This document shows, in pieces, positions 24,842 to 33,577 of a DNA stretch of 64,000 nt. The position numbers and the translations under genes are program-made. Positions within the stretch are counted from its first letter, which is position 1, and each line of letters begins with the position of its first letter. Source of the stretch: Chitinophagaceae bacterium (GTDB taxonomy: Bacteria > Bacteroidota > Bacteroidia > Chitinophagales > Chitinophagaceae); the NCBI GenBank assembly GCA_016722465.1, contig JADKJC010000002.1:1006501-1070500 (forward strand), given 5' to 3'. The notes beneath the pieces are model-generated. The model was not told the origin of the DNA. It ran no database searches and saw nothing but the letters and a program-made list of their open reading frames with translations.

Positions 24842-26125
24842 TTATTTTGCAGATTTTTGTTTGACCGCCGTTAACCACAAAGCAAAAAATCCGAGTGCAA
24901 AAAACACAACGAGTGACAGGATGGATTGCCGTATGGTACTTACACCTTCAATAAATCCAAAGGTAAACAGCCCTATCACAATCGCCATTTTTTCTGTAAC
25001 ATCATAAAAACTAAAGAAAGAAGCAGTGTCCTTTGTTTCCGGCATCAGTTTGCTATAGGTAGAGCGGCTTAAGGATTGGGTGCCACCCATCACCAAACCT
25101 ACTACTGAAGCCAGTATGTAAAACTGCATTTCTGTCTGCATAAAATAACCGGTAATACAAACGCATATCCATAGCAGTACGGTAAAGATCAGCACTTTGA
25201 TATTGCCAAATGTTGCCGACAATTTAGACATTCCAAGGGCACCGGCAATAGCTACCAATTGTATGATAACAGCAGTAATGATGAGTTTATCATTGGCAAG
25301 CTTCAATTCCTTGATACCAAAATCAATTGCTATCAGCATCACTGTCTGCACTCCCATACTGTAAAAAAAGAAAGCGGTTAAATACCTTTTCAACACCGGC
25401 ATGTGTTTCACCTGGTCCCAAACCAGTTTCAATTCCTTAAACCCATTTGCCAGTACATGCGTTTTACCTGCTCTCTCTTTTTTACTGCTGATGGGCAGTG
25501 CTTTAAATGTGATCTGTGCAAAAGAAACCCACCAGATACCTACCAGTAAAAAAGTCAATTTCAAGGGCATCGCTTTATCACTTGTCATCAGCATCACCAT
25601 TGCAAAACCAATCATCTGCATCAGCACACTGCCAATATATCCAAATGAAAAACCCTTTGCACTCACCCTGTCCATATCATTTTCTGAGGCGATTTCGGGT
25701 AAATAGGAATTATAAAAAACCTGGCTGCCATAAAAACCAATACCGGCAAACATAAAGCACATCAGGCCCAGCGTTACATGATTGCCATCAAAGAAATACA
25801 TCAGCGAACAACTGGTAGCACCCATGTAACAAAAAAAGCGCATGAAATTTTTCTTGTTGCCCTTGTAATCGGCAATGGAAGAAAGAATGGGAGATAAAGC
25901 AGCAATCACTAAAAAACCTGTAGCCAGCACATAATCCTTCAGTTCTGTATTTTTAAAAGTACGGCCCATGAAAGTAACGCCATCTTTAAACATGGCGTTC
26001 TCCGGCCCGGTAACCGCTGCATAATATGCCGGGAAAAAAGTAGTGGTGATAACAAGATTGTAAACCGAATTGGCCCAATCGTACATGGCCCAACCGTTGA
26101 TGACTTTTTTACTGGAAGTTTGCAT
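24842..26125 (-). CDS. MFS transporter, UMF1/Atg22-like
   Basis: 427 residues with about 12 membrane segments. The start MQTSSKKVINGWAMYDWANSVYNLV is typical of the UMF1 family (YDWANS motif), related to the yeast vacuolar amino-acid effluxer Atg22. Substrate in bacteria unknown. It is the first gene of a two-gene unit with the MBL hydrolase, 60 bp downstream of uppP on the same strand. Confidence 0.88.
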   Translation of the reverse strand: MQTSSKKVINGWAMYDWANSVYNLVITTTFFPAYYAAVTGPENAMFKDGVTFMGRTFKNTELKDYVLATGFLVIAALSPILSSIADYKGNKKNFMRFFCYMGATSCSLMYFFDGNHVTLGLMCFMFAGIGFYGSQVFYNSYLPEIASENDMDRVSAKGFSFGYIGSVLMQMIGFAMVMLMTSDKAMPLKLTFLLVGIWWVSFAQITFKALPISSKKERAGKTHVLANGFKELKLVWDQVKHMPVLKRYLTAFFFYSMGVQTVMLIAIDFGIKELKLANDKLIITAVIIQLVAIAGALGMSKLSATFGNIKVLIFTVLLWICVCITGYFMQTEMQFYILASVVGLVMGGTQSLSRSTYSKLMPETKDTASFFSFYDVTEKMAIVIGLFTFGFIEGVSTIRQSILSLVVFFALGFFALWLTAVKQKSAK

Positions 26126-26185
26126 CCCTGAAGTTTAAGCAAACAAATTACCGATAATTTTTACACTGCGTAATTTTTACCCGTA

Positions 26186-26434
26186 TCAGGCAATAATATT
26201 TTTACTGATGAGCACCAGTATAATAATCCCTACAATGATCCTGTAAATGCCCCAAACAAAAAAGCCATGCTTTTTTAAAAACCCGATGAAGAATTTAATA
26301 GCGATCAATGCTACGATAAATGACACCACACTTCCAAGCAGTAAAGTGGTAAGATTACTGCTGTCCAATACCTCTGGATGATCTTTATAAGTATCAAAAA
26401 AACTTTTCGCAGAAGCTGCAAACATAGTGGGCAC
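26186..26434 (-). CDS. uppP: Undecaprenyl-diphosphatase UppP, C-terminal piece
   Basis: C-terminal 82 or so residues of UppP: VPTMFAASAKSFFDTYKD and two final membrane segments (LLLGSVVSFIVALIAIKFFIG, then FFVWGIYRIIVGIIILVLI). The first Met is internal; the frame continues from the upstream piece. See the next entry for the frameshift. Confidence 0.9.
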   Translation of the reverse strand: MPTMFAASAKSFFDTYKDHPEVLDSSNLTTLLLGSVVSFIVALIAIKFFIGFLKKHGFFVWGIYRIIVGIIILVLISKNIIA

Positions 26435-26436
26435 TG

Positions 26437-26985
26437 CTAAAAGAAGGAGAACTCTGCAGCTTCTTTTCTCGTAAGATTTTGCGCCATGCCGGTTATAATG
26501 GTAGCTGCACTGCGGCTAAGGCCGGGAAATACAATCGCCATCACCTGTCCGCAACCAATTACAAAAGCCCGGCGGTAGTTCACTGTTTCCTCGTTTTCAA
26601 ACATCGGGTGATTAAATACCCTGTCGATGAACAGCAGTAGGATACCACCGCCCAGCATTACATAGGCAATGAACTTGATATTGTCTAAAGCTGCATCAAT
26701 ACGATCTTTGAACAGCAGCGCCACCATAATTGAAGGAATCACCGCCAGCACCAGTTTGATATAAAAATCCGGCTTTTTAAAATTGAAGAATTTCTTACGG
26801 TACAATACAACAACGGCCAAAATTGCTGCCAGCTGAATCACCACTTCAAACATATCTGTAAAGGGAGTGTTGCTTTTTAAACCGATCAGAGGGCCTACAA
26901 ATTTCATGTGGGCGGTGGAGGATATGGGCAGGAATTCGGTTAACCCTTCCACCACAGCAATAATAAATGCCTGAAAAAGATCCAT
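26437..26985 (-). CDS. uppP: Undecaprenyl-diphosphatase UppP, N-terminal piece
   Basis: UppP (BacA) dephosphorylates undecaprenyl diphosphate to recycle the lipid carrier for peptidoglycan and O-antigen. Both catalytic motifs are here: EGLTEFLPISSTAH at residues 14-27 and FPGLSRSAATIITGM. The frame ends in ...AAEFSFF and a stop. Adding one T (plus-strand AAAA run at 26439-26442) gives FSFLLAVPTMFA and joins the two pieces into a normal protein of about 265 residues. It sits downstream of ftsX and DUF3098, an envelope gene order common in Bacteroidota. Confidence 0.92.
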   Translation of the reverse strand: MDLFQAFIIAVVEGLTEFLPISSTAHMKFVGPLIGLKSNTPFTDMFEVVIQLAAILAVVVLYRKKFFNFKKPDFYIKLVLAVIPSIMVALLFKDRIDAALDNIKFIAYVMLGGGILLLFIDRVFNHPMFENEETVNYRRAFVIGCGQVMAIVFPGLSRSAATIITGMAQNLTRKEAAEFSFF

Positions 26986-27015
26986 TCTATGAGTAATATA
27001 AAATTAAGCACATTA

Positions 27016-27042
27016 AAAAGCACCGCAATATACGGTGCTTTT
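27016..27042 (-). terminator. Hairpin between DUF3098 gene and uppP
   Basis: AAAAGCACCG (27016-27025) pairs with CGGTGCTTTT (27033-27042), a perfect 10-bp stem with loop CAATATA and a short T run on either strand. It may partly terminate the ftsX-DUF3098 transcript before uppP. Confidence 0.65.
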
Positions 27043-27084
27043 ACAGGTAATAATAATGTACTGTTAAACTAATTGTTAAGTTAA

Positions 27085-27339
27085 CTATGCATCTTTTGGT
27101 TTCCTCATAATCGCAAATATCTCTATTACAAAACCTGCAATAATCAGTATAGGTGCAATGGTGATCCTGGTAGTGCTGTATATTTCATTGTCGTTAAATT
27201 TTGTGGGATCGGGGCTTTTACCACCTCCCATCAGGAAAAAACCGATCGCCATCACTACGATACCAGCCAGCATCCATATATAATTATCCTTTGTAAACAA
27301 TGGGTTTACTGCTGTAGTTTGTTTTTTATCATTCGCCAT
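27085..27339 (-). CDS. DUF3098 family small membrane protein
   Basis: 84 residues with two membrane segments (NYIWMLAGIVVMAIGFFLMGGG and TIAPILIIAGFVIEIFAIM) joined by a short loop with FNDNEIYS. This is the DUF3098 family, found next to ftsX in Bacteroidota. Function unknown; the conserved link with ftsX suggests a role in the envelope or division. Confidence 0.88.
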   Translation of the reverse strand: MANDKKQTTAVNPLFTKDNYIWMLAGIVVMAIGFFLMGGGKSPDPTKFNDNEIYSTTRITIAPILIIAGFVIEIFAIMRKPKDA

Positions 27340-27387
27340 CGCTTCAATATTTTAAACGCAAATAAAAGTAATAATATTCAAAAGGCA

Positions 27388-28269
27388 TCAGTACAGGTCG
27401 TCTAATTTCATTTTCAGGTACTTTAATACAGAACGGTGGGTGCTCATTAACGAGATGGTAACACCCAGTACCAGTATCCCCGCCACGATCAGGCCCATGT
27501 TAGTACCATCCCTGAGCTGTCTTAACCATGGTACCGAATTCTCGATCAGCAATATAAAGCCAAACACCGCCGCCACCGCAATACAGGCCGAGATAAATCC
27601 ATTAACAATGGCCCTGATATTCAGTGGCTTGATGATAAAGCCACGGGTGGCCCCCACCATCTGCATGGTTTTTATTAAAAAGCGGTTGCTGTACATGGCC
27701 AGCCTGATAGTGTTATCGATAGAGATGATTACAATAATAGAAAGAATAGCCGCAAAGATCAAAATACCACCTGCAATATATTTGGTATAAGAACTAACAT
27801 AACTCACCGTTTCTTTTGGATATTGAAACTCCGACATCACTCCTGCAAAATTTGTTTGCAGGTCATTACTCAGTATATCCAGGCTGTCTTTATTCATGTA
27901 ATCACTCTTCACATAAAAATCCACACTTTCCGGTAATGGATTATTGGCAATAAACTTTTTCCACGAACTGTCATTCTCAGCATTCCACTTTTGAGCAGCT
28001 TTTTCTTTAGTAATGTACTCGGCAGACTTTACATAAGGCAGGGCCGCAATGTATTTCTGCATTGTATCGATCTGGCTTTTCTTGGCCGCCGGGGCAATCC
28101 AGGCATGCACCTGTATGTTTTCCCTGAACAACTCACCTGATTTTTTCAGGTTCAGAAAGAGCCAGCCTACTACTCCAAAAAGGAACAATACCAGCGACAC
28201 GCCAACAATGGCTAAAATGTAGGATGGTTTGCTGCGTTTGGCTGAAACAGTTTTTCCGTACAATGACAT
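27388..28269 (-). CDS. ftsX: Cell-division permease FtsX
   Basis: 293 residues with the FtsX layout: one membrane segment (about 18-40), a periplasmic domain carrying WIAPAAKKSQID and YVKSAEYITKEKAAQKW, then three more segments around residues 165-290. FtsEX is an ABC-type complex that activates peptidoglycan hydrolases at the septum. ftsE is not in this window. The cytosolic N-terminus is short. DUF3098 follows 48 bp downstream. Confidence 0.9.
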   Translation of the reverse strand: MSLYGKTVSAKRSKPSYILAIVGVSLVLFLFGVVGWLFLNLKKSGELFRENIQVHAWIAPAAKKSQIDTMQKYIAALPYVKSAEYITKEKAAQKWNAENDSSWKKFIANNPLPESVDFYVKSDYMNKDSLDILSNDLQTNFAGVMSEFQYPKETVSYVSSYTKYIAGGILIFAAILSIIVIISIDNTIRLAMYSNRFLIKTMQMVGATRGFIIKPLNIRAIVNGFISACIAVAAVFGFILLIENSVPWLRQLRDGTNMGLIVAGILVLGVTISLMSTHRSVLKYLKMKLDDLY

Positions 28270-28410
28270 AGAGGGTTAGTTTATTGAATTTTTACTGATT
28301 ATTTTTTATTACCGGCAGTTGTACTGCTATTGATCTCCGGTGGCACAGTTTATCCAGAACTTGTTTCGGGGCATACTTTTACAACACTACGTTGCTCAAC
28401 TTTTACCGAA

Positions 28411-28448
28411 GCGGAGAATGAAACGCTGATGGCGCTGATCTGGCAGAT
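28411..28448 (+). repeat. Dispersed repeat copy A, upstream of leuS
   Basis: This segment begins GCGGAGAATGAAACGCTGAT and matches 31786-31824 in 25 of the first 29 positions, in the same orientation. The two copies flank leuS. The following bases to about 28510 (CGTCCGCCCAATCTGTG and so on) look like the rest of the same degraded element. Confidence 0.6.
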
Positions 28449-28655
28449 AGCCACTGATTTGATCCGTTCTCGTCCGCCCAATCTGTGTTGCCCGTGTTCT
28501 ATCATCACAAATCCATTCACACAACCGCCGCAAAAGTAAAGGTTTTTACCTGCTTTGATGTACTTTTGGCGACATCAAAAAATCACAGGTTCAAATATAT
28601 TTTTTTGATGGATAGCAATTGAAGAAAGAATGTTAAAAATATCGGCCCCACCAAA

Positions 28656-28671
28656 CCTCCCCAAGGGGAGG
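28656..28671. repeat. Palindrome CCTCCCC-AA-GGGGAGG
   Basis: A perfect 7-bp inverted repeat with a 2-base loop, in the 611-bp gap between ftsX and leuS. It resembles the stem elements found inside ispG and leuS. Confidence 0.6.
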
Positions 28672-28792
28672 CTTTGAAAGAGACTGAAATTTTGAAGTGT
28701 TTCATCTTAGCAAATTGTAAGTGTCATTGATTGGTAAAGTACTAAAGATGATGTAGAGATCAAATGTTTGAAATAGCAATAAAGCACCGTCC

Positions 28793-28826
28793 CTTTTCTG
28801 CTGAGCATAGTCGAAGTAAGGAGAAG
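28793..28826. repeat. CTGAGCATAGTCGAAG-type repeat
   Basis: CTGAGCATAGTCGAAG (28801-28816) is a word I recognise as common in Bacteroidota intergenic repeats. There is one copy in this window. The rest of 28270-28880 contains no convincing gene; a short open frame at 28330-28539 lies inside the repeats. Confidence 0.45.
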
Positions 28827-28880
28827 CGATAAGAGGGATGGATCCGGGTGATTTAGTTTAAAAAAATTACACAATACAAC

Positions 28881-31784
28881 ATGGAGTACAAGTTTAACGA
28901 AATAGAAAAGAAATGGCAGGAACACTGGAAGGCCGGCAACACTTACAAAGTTTCCAATCAATCTGATAAACCCAAATACTATGTATTGGATATGTTCCCT
29001 TATCCAAGTGGTGCCGGGCTGCATGTTGGCCACCCATTAGGCTATATTGCTTCCGATATTTATAGCCGTTATAAAAGATTGAAAGGCTACAATGTACTGC
29101 ACCCAATGGGCTTCGACAGTTTTGGTTTGCCGGCAGAACAATATGCCATTGAAACTGGCCAGCATCCTGCGGAAACAACCAAAAAGAATATTGCCACTTT
29201 TAAATCACAGTTAGATAAGATTGGTTTTTGTTATGACTGGGACAGGGAGGTACGAACCAGCGATGCATCTTATTATAAATGGACCCAGTGGATTTTCTTA
29301 CAATTATACAACAGCTATTTCTGCAATACCCAACAAAAGGCATTGCCCATTTTGGAGCTGGTAAAAAAGTATGAAACCAAAGGCTGCAGCAAGTTTACCG
29401 CAGACCAATGGAATAGTTATAGTAAAAACGAACAGGAAGAAATCTTAATGAATCGCCGCCTTGCATTCAGCAAGTATGGTGAAGTAAACTGGTGTGAAGC
29501 ACTGGGTACCGTACTGGCCAATGATGAAGTGGTGAATGGTGTAAGTGAACGTGGGGGCCATCCGGTTGAGAAAAAGAAAATGCGCCAATGGTATCTGCGT
29601 ATCACTGCTTATGCCGACAGGTTACTGGATGGATTGGAAACCGTTGAGTTCAGCGAAAGCATGAAAGAAATGCAGCGCAACTGGATCGGTAAAAGCCAGG
29701 GAGCAGAAATAACATTCAAGATCGTGAATGGTGAATCATCAATGGTCAATGAGCTGCTTACTGTGTACACGACCCGTCCCGACACAATTTTTGGTGTTGA
29801 CTTCATGGTGGTAGCACCAGAATTAGAATTAGTACAACAAATAAAATCTGCTGACCAGTCCGCTGCCGTGGATGAATACATAGCCTATGTAAAAAGCCGC
29901 AGCGATGTGGACCGCATGGCAGAAAAAAAGATCACGGGATGTTTTACCGGCGCTTATGCTGTCAATCCTTTTGATGGAAGACAGATCCCGGTTTGGATCA
30001 GTGAATACGTGCTGGCTGGCTATGGCACCGGCGCTATAATGGCGGTGCCCTGCGGTGATGAAAGGGATTTTAAATTTGCACAACATTTTAATATTCCCAT
30101 CACTAACATCATTGGCACATATTTTAATGGCGAAGAAGCCAACCCCACCAAGGAAGCTTTTTTAGAGAACAGTGGTTTTTTAAATGGCATGAAGATGACA
30201 GATGCGATGGAAGCAGTGCTGCATAAATTAGAAGCCAATGCCATCGGCAAAAGAAAAGTGAATTATAAAATGAGGGATGCCGGCTTCAGCCGCCAGCGTT
30301 ACTGGGGCGAACCATTCCCCATCATCTGGAGTGATGGTGTGCCGGTTGCACTTGATGCTGCAGAGTTGCCATTAGAATTACCGCACGTAGATAAATACGG
30401 GCCGGGGCCAGAAGGTGAAGGGCCGCTGGCGAATATCACCAATTGGATCAATGTTGAATTGCCCGGCACTTCAGTGTCGGGAAGAAGGGAAACCTCCACC
30501 ATGCCCGGCTATGCAGGTTCATCCTGGTATTTTTTGCGTTACATGGACCCCAGCAATTCCGAAACTTTCTGCAACCGCAAAGCAAGCGATTACTGGAACC
30601 AGGTTGACTTATACATTGGCGGTACCGAACATGCGGTTGGTCATTTATTGTACAGCCGTTTATGGACAAAGGTGTTGTTTGACCTTGGATATATCGGTTA
30701 CGATGAGCCGTTTAAGAAATTGTTGAACCAGGGAATGATTCAGGGTAGTTCGAGGTTTGTGTATAGATATAAAAATGAACCAAACGTATTTGTATCAAAG
30801 GAAATGAGACATGAGTATCATTGGCGATGGTTTTGTAAAAATGACCCTGACTATATTAATGGAAGCGATATCGAAAAAGAAATAATAAAGGACAAAGTTT
30901 GGAACAAGGAAAAATCGAATGATAAATATGACGAGATTCATGTTGACGTAAATTTCGTTGATGGCTTTAAGCTAGATATTGATAAGTTCAAACACTGGAA
31001 GCCTGAATATAATAACGTAACAATCATACCTGAAAATGACATGAGCTATATCTGTGGCTCAGAAACAGAAAAAATGTCTAAAAGGTATTTTAATACTGTC
31101 GATCCAAGTGATTTATGTAATGCATACGGCGCCGATACTTTCCGCATGTATGAAATGTTCCTTGGCCCGGTAGAAGCCAGCAAACCATGGGACACCAAGG
31201 GTATTGAAGGGGTACACCGCTTTTTACGCAAACTATGGCGTTTGTTTTTTGATGAAGTAAAGGGCCCAATCTGGACTACTGTGGCTCCCTCTCCTTTGGA
31301 GAGGGCGGGAGGAGAGGCTTCCAATGCTGAATTAAAAGTGCTGCACAAAACCATCAAAAGAATTGAAGAAGATACGGAACGTTTCAGTTTCAACACTGCC
31401 GTTAGTACGTTCATGATCTGCGTAAATGAACTGGCAGATATCAAATGCCATAAAAAAGAAATGTTGGAACAGGTATTGATACTGCTTACCCCTTATGCAC
31501 CGCATATTGCAGAAGAACTTTGGCATCAACTGGGCAATGCAGGTTCTGTACTCGATGCCACCTACCCGGTATTCAACCCGGCATTGCTGGTAGAAAGCAG
31601 CAAGGAATACCCTGTTTCCATCAACGGAAAATTAAGGACCAATATCAACCTTGCATTAGACCTTGAGCAGGCCGATGTAGAAAAGCTGGTACTAGAAAAC
31701 GAGACCGTACAAAAATGGCTGGAAGGCAAAATGCCGAAAAAGATCATTTATGTGAAGAACAAGATGGTGAATGTGGTGATCTGA
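28881..31784 (+). CDS. leuS: Leucyl-tRNA synthetase
   Basis: 967 residues. A class I synthetase charging tRNA-Leu. HIGH motif is HVGH at 48-51. The CP1 editing domain has TVYTTRPDTIFGVDF. The KMSKS loop reads KMSKR at 731-735. The Bacteroidota-type insert before it (NFVYRYKNEPNVFVS-like, then EIHVDVNFV) is present. Two extra stretches coincide with dispersed repeats: VNGESSMVNE near residues 281-290 and APSPLERAGGE near 802-812. The C-terminal anticodon domain and the end GKMPKKIIYVKNKMVNVVI are normal. The gene lies alone in a repeat-rich setting. Confidence 0.96.
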   Translation: MEYKFNEIEKKWQEHWKAGNTYKVSNQSDKPKYYVLDMFPYPSGAGLHVGHPLGYIASDIYSRYKRLKGYNVLHPMGFDSFGLPAEQYAIETGQHPAETTKKNIATFKSQLDKIGFCYDWDREVRTSDASYYKWTQWIFLQLYNSYFCNTQQKALPILELVKKYETKGCSKFTADQWNSYSKNEQEEILMNRRLAFSKYGEVNWCEALGTVLANDEVVNGVSERGGHPVEKKKMRQWYLRITAYADRLLDGLETVEFSESMKEMQRNWIGKSQGAEITFKIVNGESSMVNELLTVYTTRPDTIFGVDFMVVAPELELVQQIKSADQSAAVDEYIAYVKSRSDVDRMAEKKITGCFTGAYAVNPFDGRQIPVWISEYVLAGYGTGAIMAVPCGDERDFKFAQHFNIPITNIIGTYFNGEEANPTKEAFLENSGFLNGMKMTDAMEAVLHKLEANAIGKRKVNYKMRDAGFSRQRYWGEPFPIIWSDGVPVALDAAELPLELPHVDKYGPGPEGEGPLANITNWINVELPGTSVSGRRETSTMPGYAGSSWYFLRYMDPSNSETFCNRKASDYWNQVDLYIGGTEHAVGHLLYSRLWTKVLFDLGYIGYDEPFKKLLNQGMIQGSSRFVYRYKNEPNVFVSKEMRHEYHWRWFCKNDPDYINGSDIEKEIIKDKVWNKEKSNDKYDEIHVDVNFVDGFKLDIDKFKHWKPEYNNVTIIPENDMSYICGSETEKMSKRYFNTVDPSDLCNAYGADTFRMYEMFLGPVEASKPWDTKGIEGVHRFLRKLWRLFFDEVKGPIWTTVAPSPLERAGGEASNAELKVLHKTIKRIEEDTERFSFNTAVSTFMICVNELADIKCHKKEMLEQVLILLTPYAPHIAEELWHQLGNAGSVLDATYPVFNPALLVESSKEYPVSINGKLRTNINLALDLEQADVEKLVLENETVQKWLEGKMPKKIIYVKNKMVNVVI
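29721..29750. repeat. Dispersed GTGAATGGTGAAT repeat inside leuS
   Basis: ATCGTGAATGGTGAATCATC followed by AATGGTCAAT. It is the inverse of the repeat in the beta-lactamase gene (4291-4313) and close to the intergenic copy at 39518-39550. It is in frame and encodes IVNGESSMVN. Confidence 0.6.
31286..31318. repeat. Palindromic repeat inside leuS
   Basis: CCCTCTCC (31287-31294), TTT, GGAGAGGG (31298-31305) is a perfect 8-bp stem, followed by CGGGAGGAGAGGC. It is in frame and encodes PSPLERAGGEA, which family members would not be expected to have. Confidence 0.65.
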
Positions 31785-31785
31785 T

Positions 31786-31945
31786 GCGGAGGATGGAACG
31801 CCGATGACGCTGATTGATACAGATCAGAACGGATTCAATTCGTGTTAGTTAGTACAATTCGTGGCAAAATCAATATAAACTGGTTGGCAATAATTAAACT
31901 TGCCTTTAAATCTGTGCATATCCGTGCAATCTGTGGCAAGATTAA
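31786..31945 (+). repeat. Dispersed repeat copy B, downstream of leuS
   Basis: It begins GCGGAGGATGGAACGCCGAT, matching copy A upstream of leuS, and continues into AATTCGTGGCAAAATC and AATCTGTGCATATCCGTGC, also typical repeat words. No gene is seen between leuS and the protein at 31988. Confidence 0.6.
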
Positions 31946-31987
31946 ACAAAATAAACAGCGATGATGTTTTACTGATAAATTAGCATC

Positions 31988-32485
31988 ATGGCAAAACCAA
32001 CCATCGAACTCATCAACGCATTAAGGGAAACAGCTACCCGTTTAAGCAATGGCGCTCGTTATGCCTGGGGCCACCACGGCGCCTGCAACTGCGGCAACCT
32101 GCTGCAAACTGTTACCAAACTTACCGAAGGCGAAATACTACGCTATGCACATACCGGCCTGGGCGAATGGACCGAACTGGCAACAGAATTCTGCCCGGTT
32201 ACCAATGCGCCGCTCACCCTGGTGATCACAAGGCTGGAAGAAATTGGGGTAACCCCTACCGATATCCATCACATCGAGTACTTAAACGATAAAGAAGTAT
32301 TGCAGTACCTGCCCGGTGGCTTCCGCTGGCTCAAAAGAAACAAAAGAGAAGATGCCATTGCCTATTTTGAAGCCTTCGCCAACCTGCTGGAAGAAAAATT
32401 ATTACAGCACATTGAAATAAGTATAGACTACATTCCCCGAAAAATAACCAGCACGGCACCTGTAACAGAAGTGGTATTAACCTGA
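31988..32485 (+). CDS. Hypothetical protein with WGHHGACNCG motif
   Basis: 165 residues, soluble, no signal peptide. Conserved-looking stretches are YAWGHHGACNCGNLLQ at 25-40, EFCPVTNAPL and LPGGFRWLKRNKREDAIAYFEAFANLLEEKL. The two Cys of ACNC, two His and a later Cys could bind a metal, but that is only a guess. I do not recognise the family. A 55-bp gap leads to the M23 gene in the same direction. Confidence 0.75.
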   Translation: MAKPTIELINALRETATRLSNGARYAWGHHGACNCGNLLQTVTKLTEGEILRYAHTGLGEWTELATEFCPVTNAPLTLVITRLEEIGVTPTDIHHIEYLNDKEVLQYLPGGFRWLKRNKREDAIAYFEAFANLLEEKLLQHIEISIDYIPRKITSTAPVTEVVLT

Positions 32486-32540
32486 CCTGTTCACCAGCTT
32501 TATTTTACCCGGCATCAATAACTATGTCTACCTTCGCACA

Positions 32541-33230
32541 ATGATAAGCAGGCTAGAAAATGTACTGGCAAAAAACCGCCAGCAATTTCACACGGTGGTT
32601 GACTTTAATGTAGCAACAGATAAATTACTCCGGCTGGATTTTTCGGAAGCTAACAAAGAGTTGACAGATGATTTGATCACTCACACGCCTGTATTTTCTC
32701 AATACATCAACAAGAAATTATCTGAAGCAAATGCGGCCTACGGAATAGGTGGCTATAATGAAGACAGAGTTCTCTACAAACGGAGTGAGCATTTTGATTG
32801 TAATGAAAAAAGGACCATACACCTCGGAATAGATATTTGGGGGCCGGCCGGCACGAAAGTATATACACCGGTTGGCGGTATGGTACACAGCTTTGCATTC
32901 AACAATCATTTTGGCGATTATGGTGCTACCATTATTCTGCAGCACCAACTGGACACCATTGTATTTCACACTTTGTATGGCCATGCAAGCCTGAAGGATA
33001 TTGAGCAGCTTCATGAAGGTCAGTATATCAGCCGAGGCGAAGTACTGGCGCATTTTGGCGAACCTGCTGAAAACGGAGACTGGCCCCCACACCTGCATTT
33101 TCAAATCATTGAGGACATGCGTATAAAAGAAGGAGATTATCCCGGCGTTTGCAGTATCAGTGAAAGAGAAAAGTATTTATTGAATTGCCCGGATGCGGAT
33201 TTGATATTGAATATGATGGACAAGATTTAA
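32541..33230 (+). CDS. M23 (LytM-like) family metallopeptidase
   Basis: 229 residues. The C-terminal half is an M23 domain: HLGIDIWGPAGTKVYTP with the zinc ligands H-x3-D, LYGHAS and PHLHFQI with the H-x-H motif, so the zinc site looks complete. Members usually cut peptidoglycan cross-links, but no signal peptide or membrane segment is visible here, so export is unclear. The N-terminal 80 residues are unlike known targeting domains. The end overlaps the convergent small gene by 4 bp. Confidence 0.85.
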   Translation: MISRLENVLAKNRQQFHTVVDFNVATDKLLRLDFSEANKELTDDLITHTPVFSQYINKKLSEANAAYGIGGYNEDRVLYKRSEHFDCNEKRTIHLGIDIWGPAGTKVYTPVGGMVHSFAFNNHFGDYGATIILQHQLDTIVFHTLYGHASLKDIEQLHEGQYISRGEVLAHFGEPAENGDWPPHLHFQIIEDMRIKEGDYPGVCSISEREKYLLNCPDADLILNMMDKI

Positions 33231-33499
33231 TGAACACTGAATGCACTGGTGCAGGTCGTAAACCCAATCACCATTAAAAGACCTCCACTTAATAAAAAGC
33301 CCTGGGCATATTTTTTATCCTGCAGCAGCAATAAAAACAAACCAATAATTAATTCCAGCAATCCACCAAAGAAAGCCGCCACTCCAAAACTGATAAAATA
33401 ATCTGCTGCATTGTTTGAGTGATCGGTCAAAGTAAACAGGAAACCGATTACAATTGCTGCAGCAAAACTGATCAATACCACTTTCATCTGGTAACTCAT
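33227..33499 (-). CDS. Small integral membrane protein
   Basis: 90 residues from ATG 33499 (MSYQMKVVLISFAAAIVIGF); a longer frame to 33544 adds an unlikely polar leader. There are three or four membrane segments: VVLISFAAAIVIGFLFTL, YFISFGVAAFFGGLLELIIGL and FLLSGGLLMVIGFTTC. Function unknown. It is 78 bp after the stop of the convergent/adjacent T9SS gene region and could be an independent unit. Confidence 0.65.
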   Translation of the reverse strand: MSYQMKVVLISFAAAIVIGFLFTLTDHSNNAADYFISFGVAAFFGGLLELIIGLFLLLLQDKKYAQGFLLSGGLLMVIGFTTCTSAFSVH

Positions 33500-33577
33500 A
33501 CCTGTAATTTGATGTTTAAAAAAAGCAAATGAACACCAGTCCATTTGCTTTTCAGTATTATTATTCTTAAATCATCT

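Noticed and set aside
31071..31085. KMSKR instead of KMSKS in LeuRS as a damaged active site
   Set aside because: The second Lys, which matters most, is kept, and this variant is a known natural one in class I synthetases, so it is not a defect.
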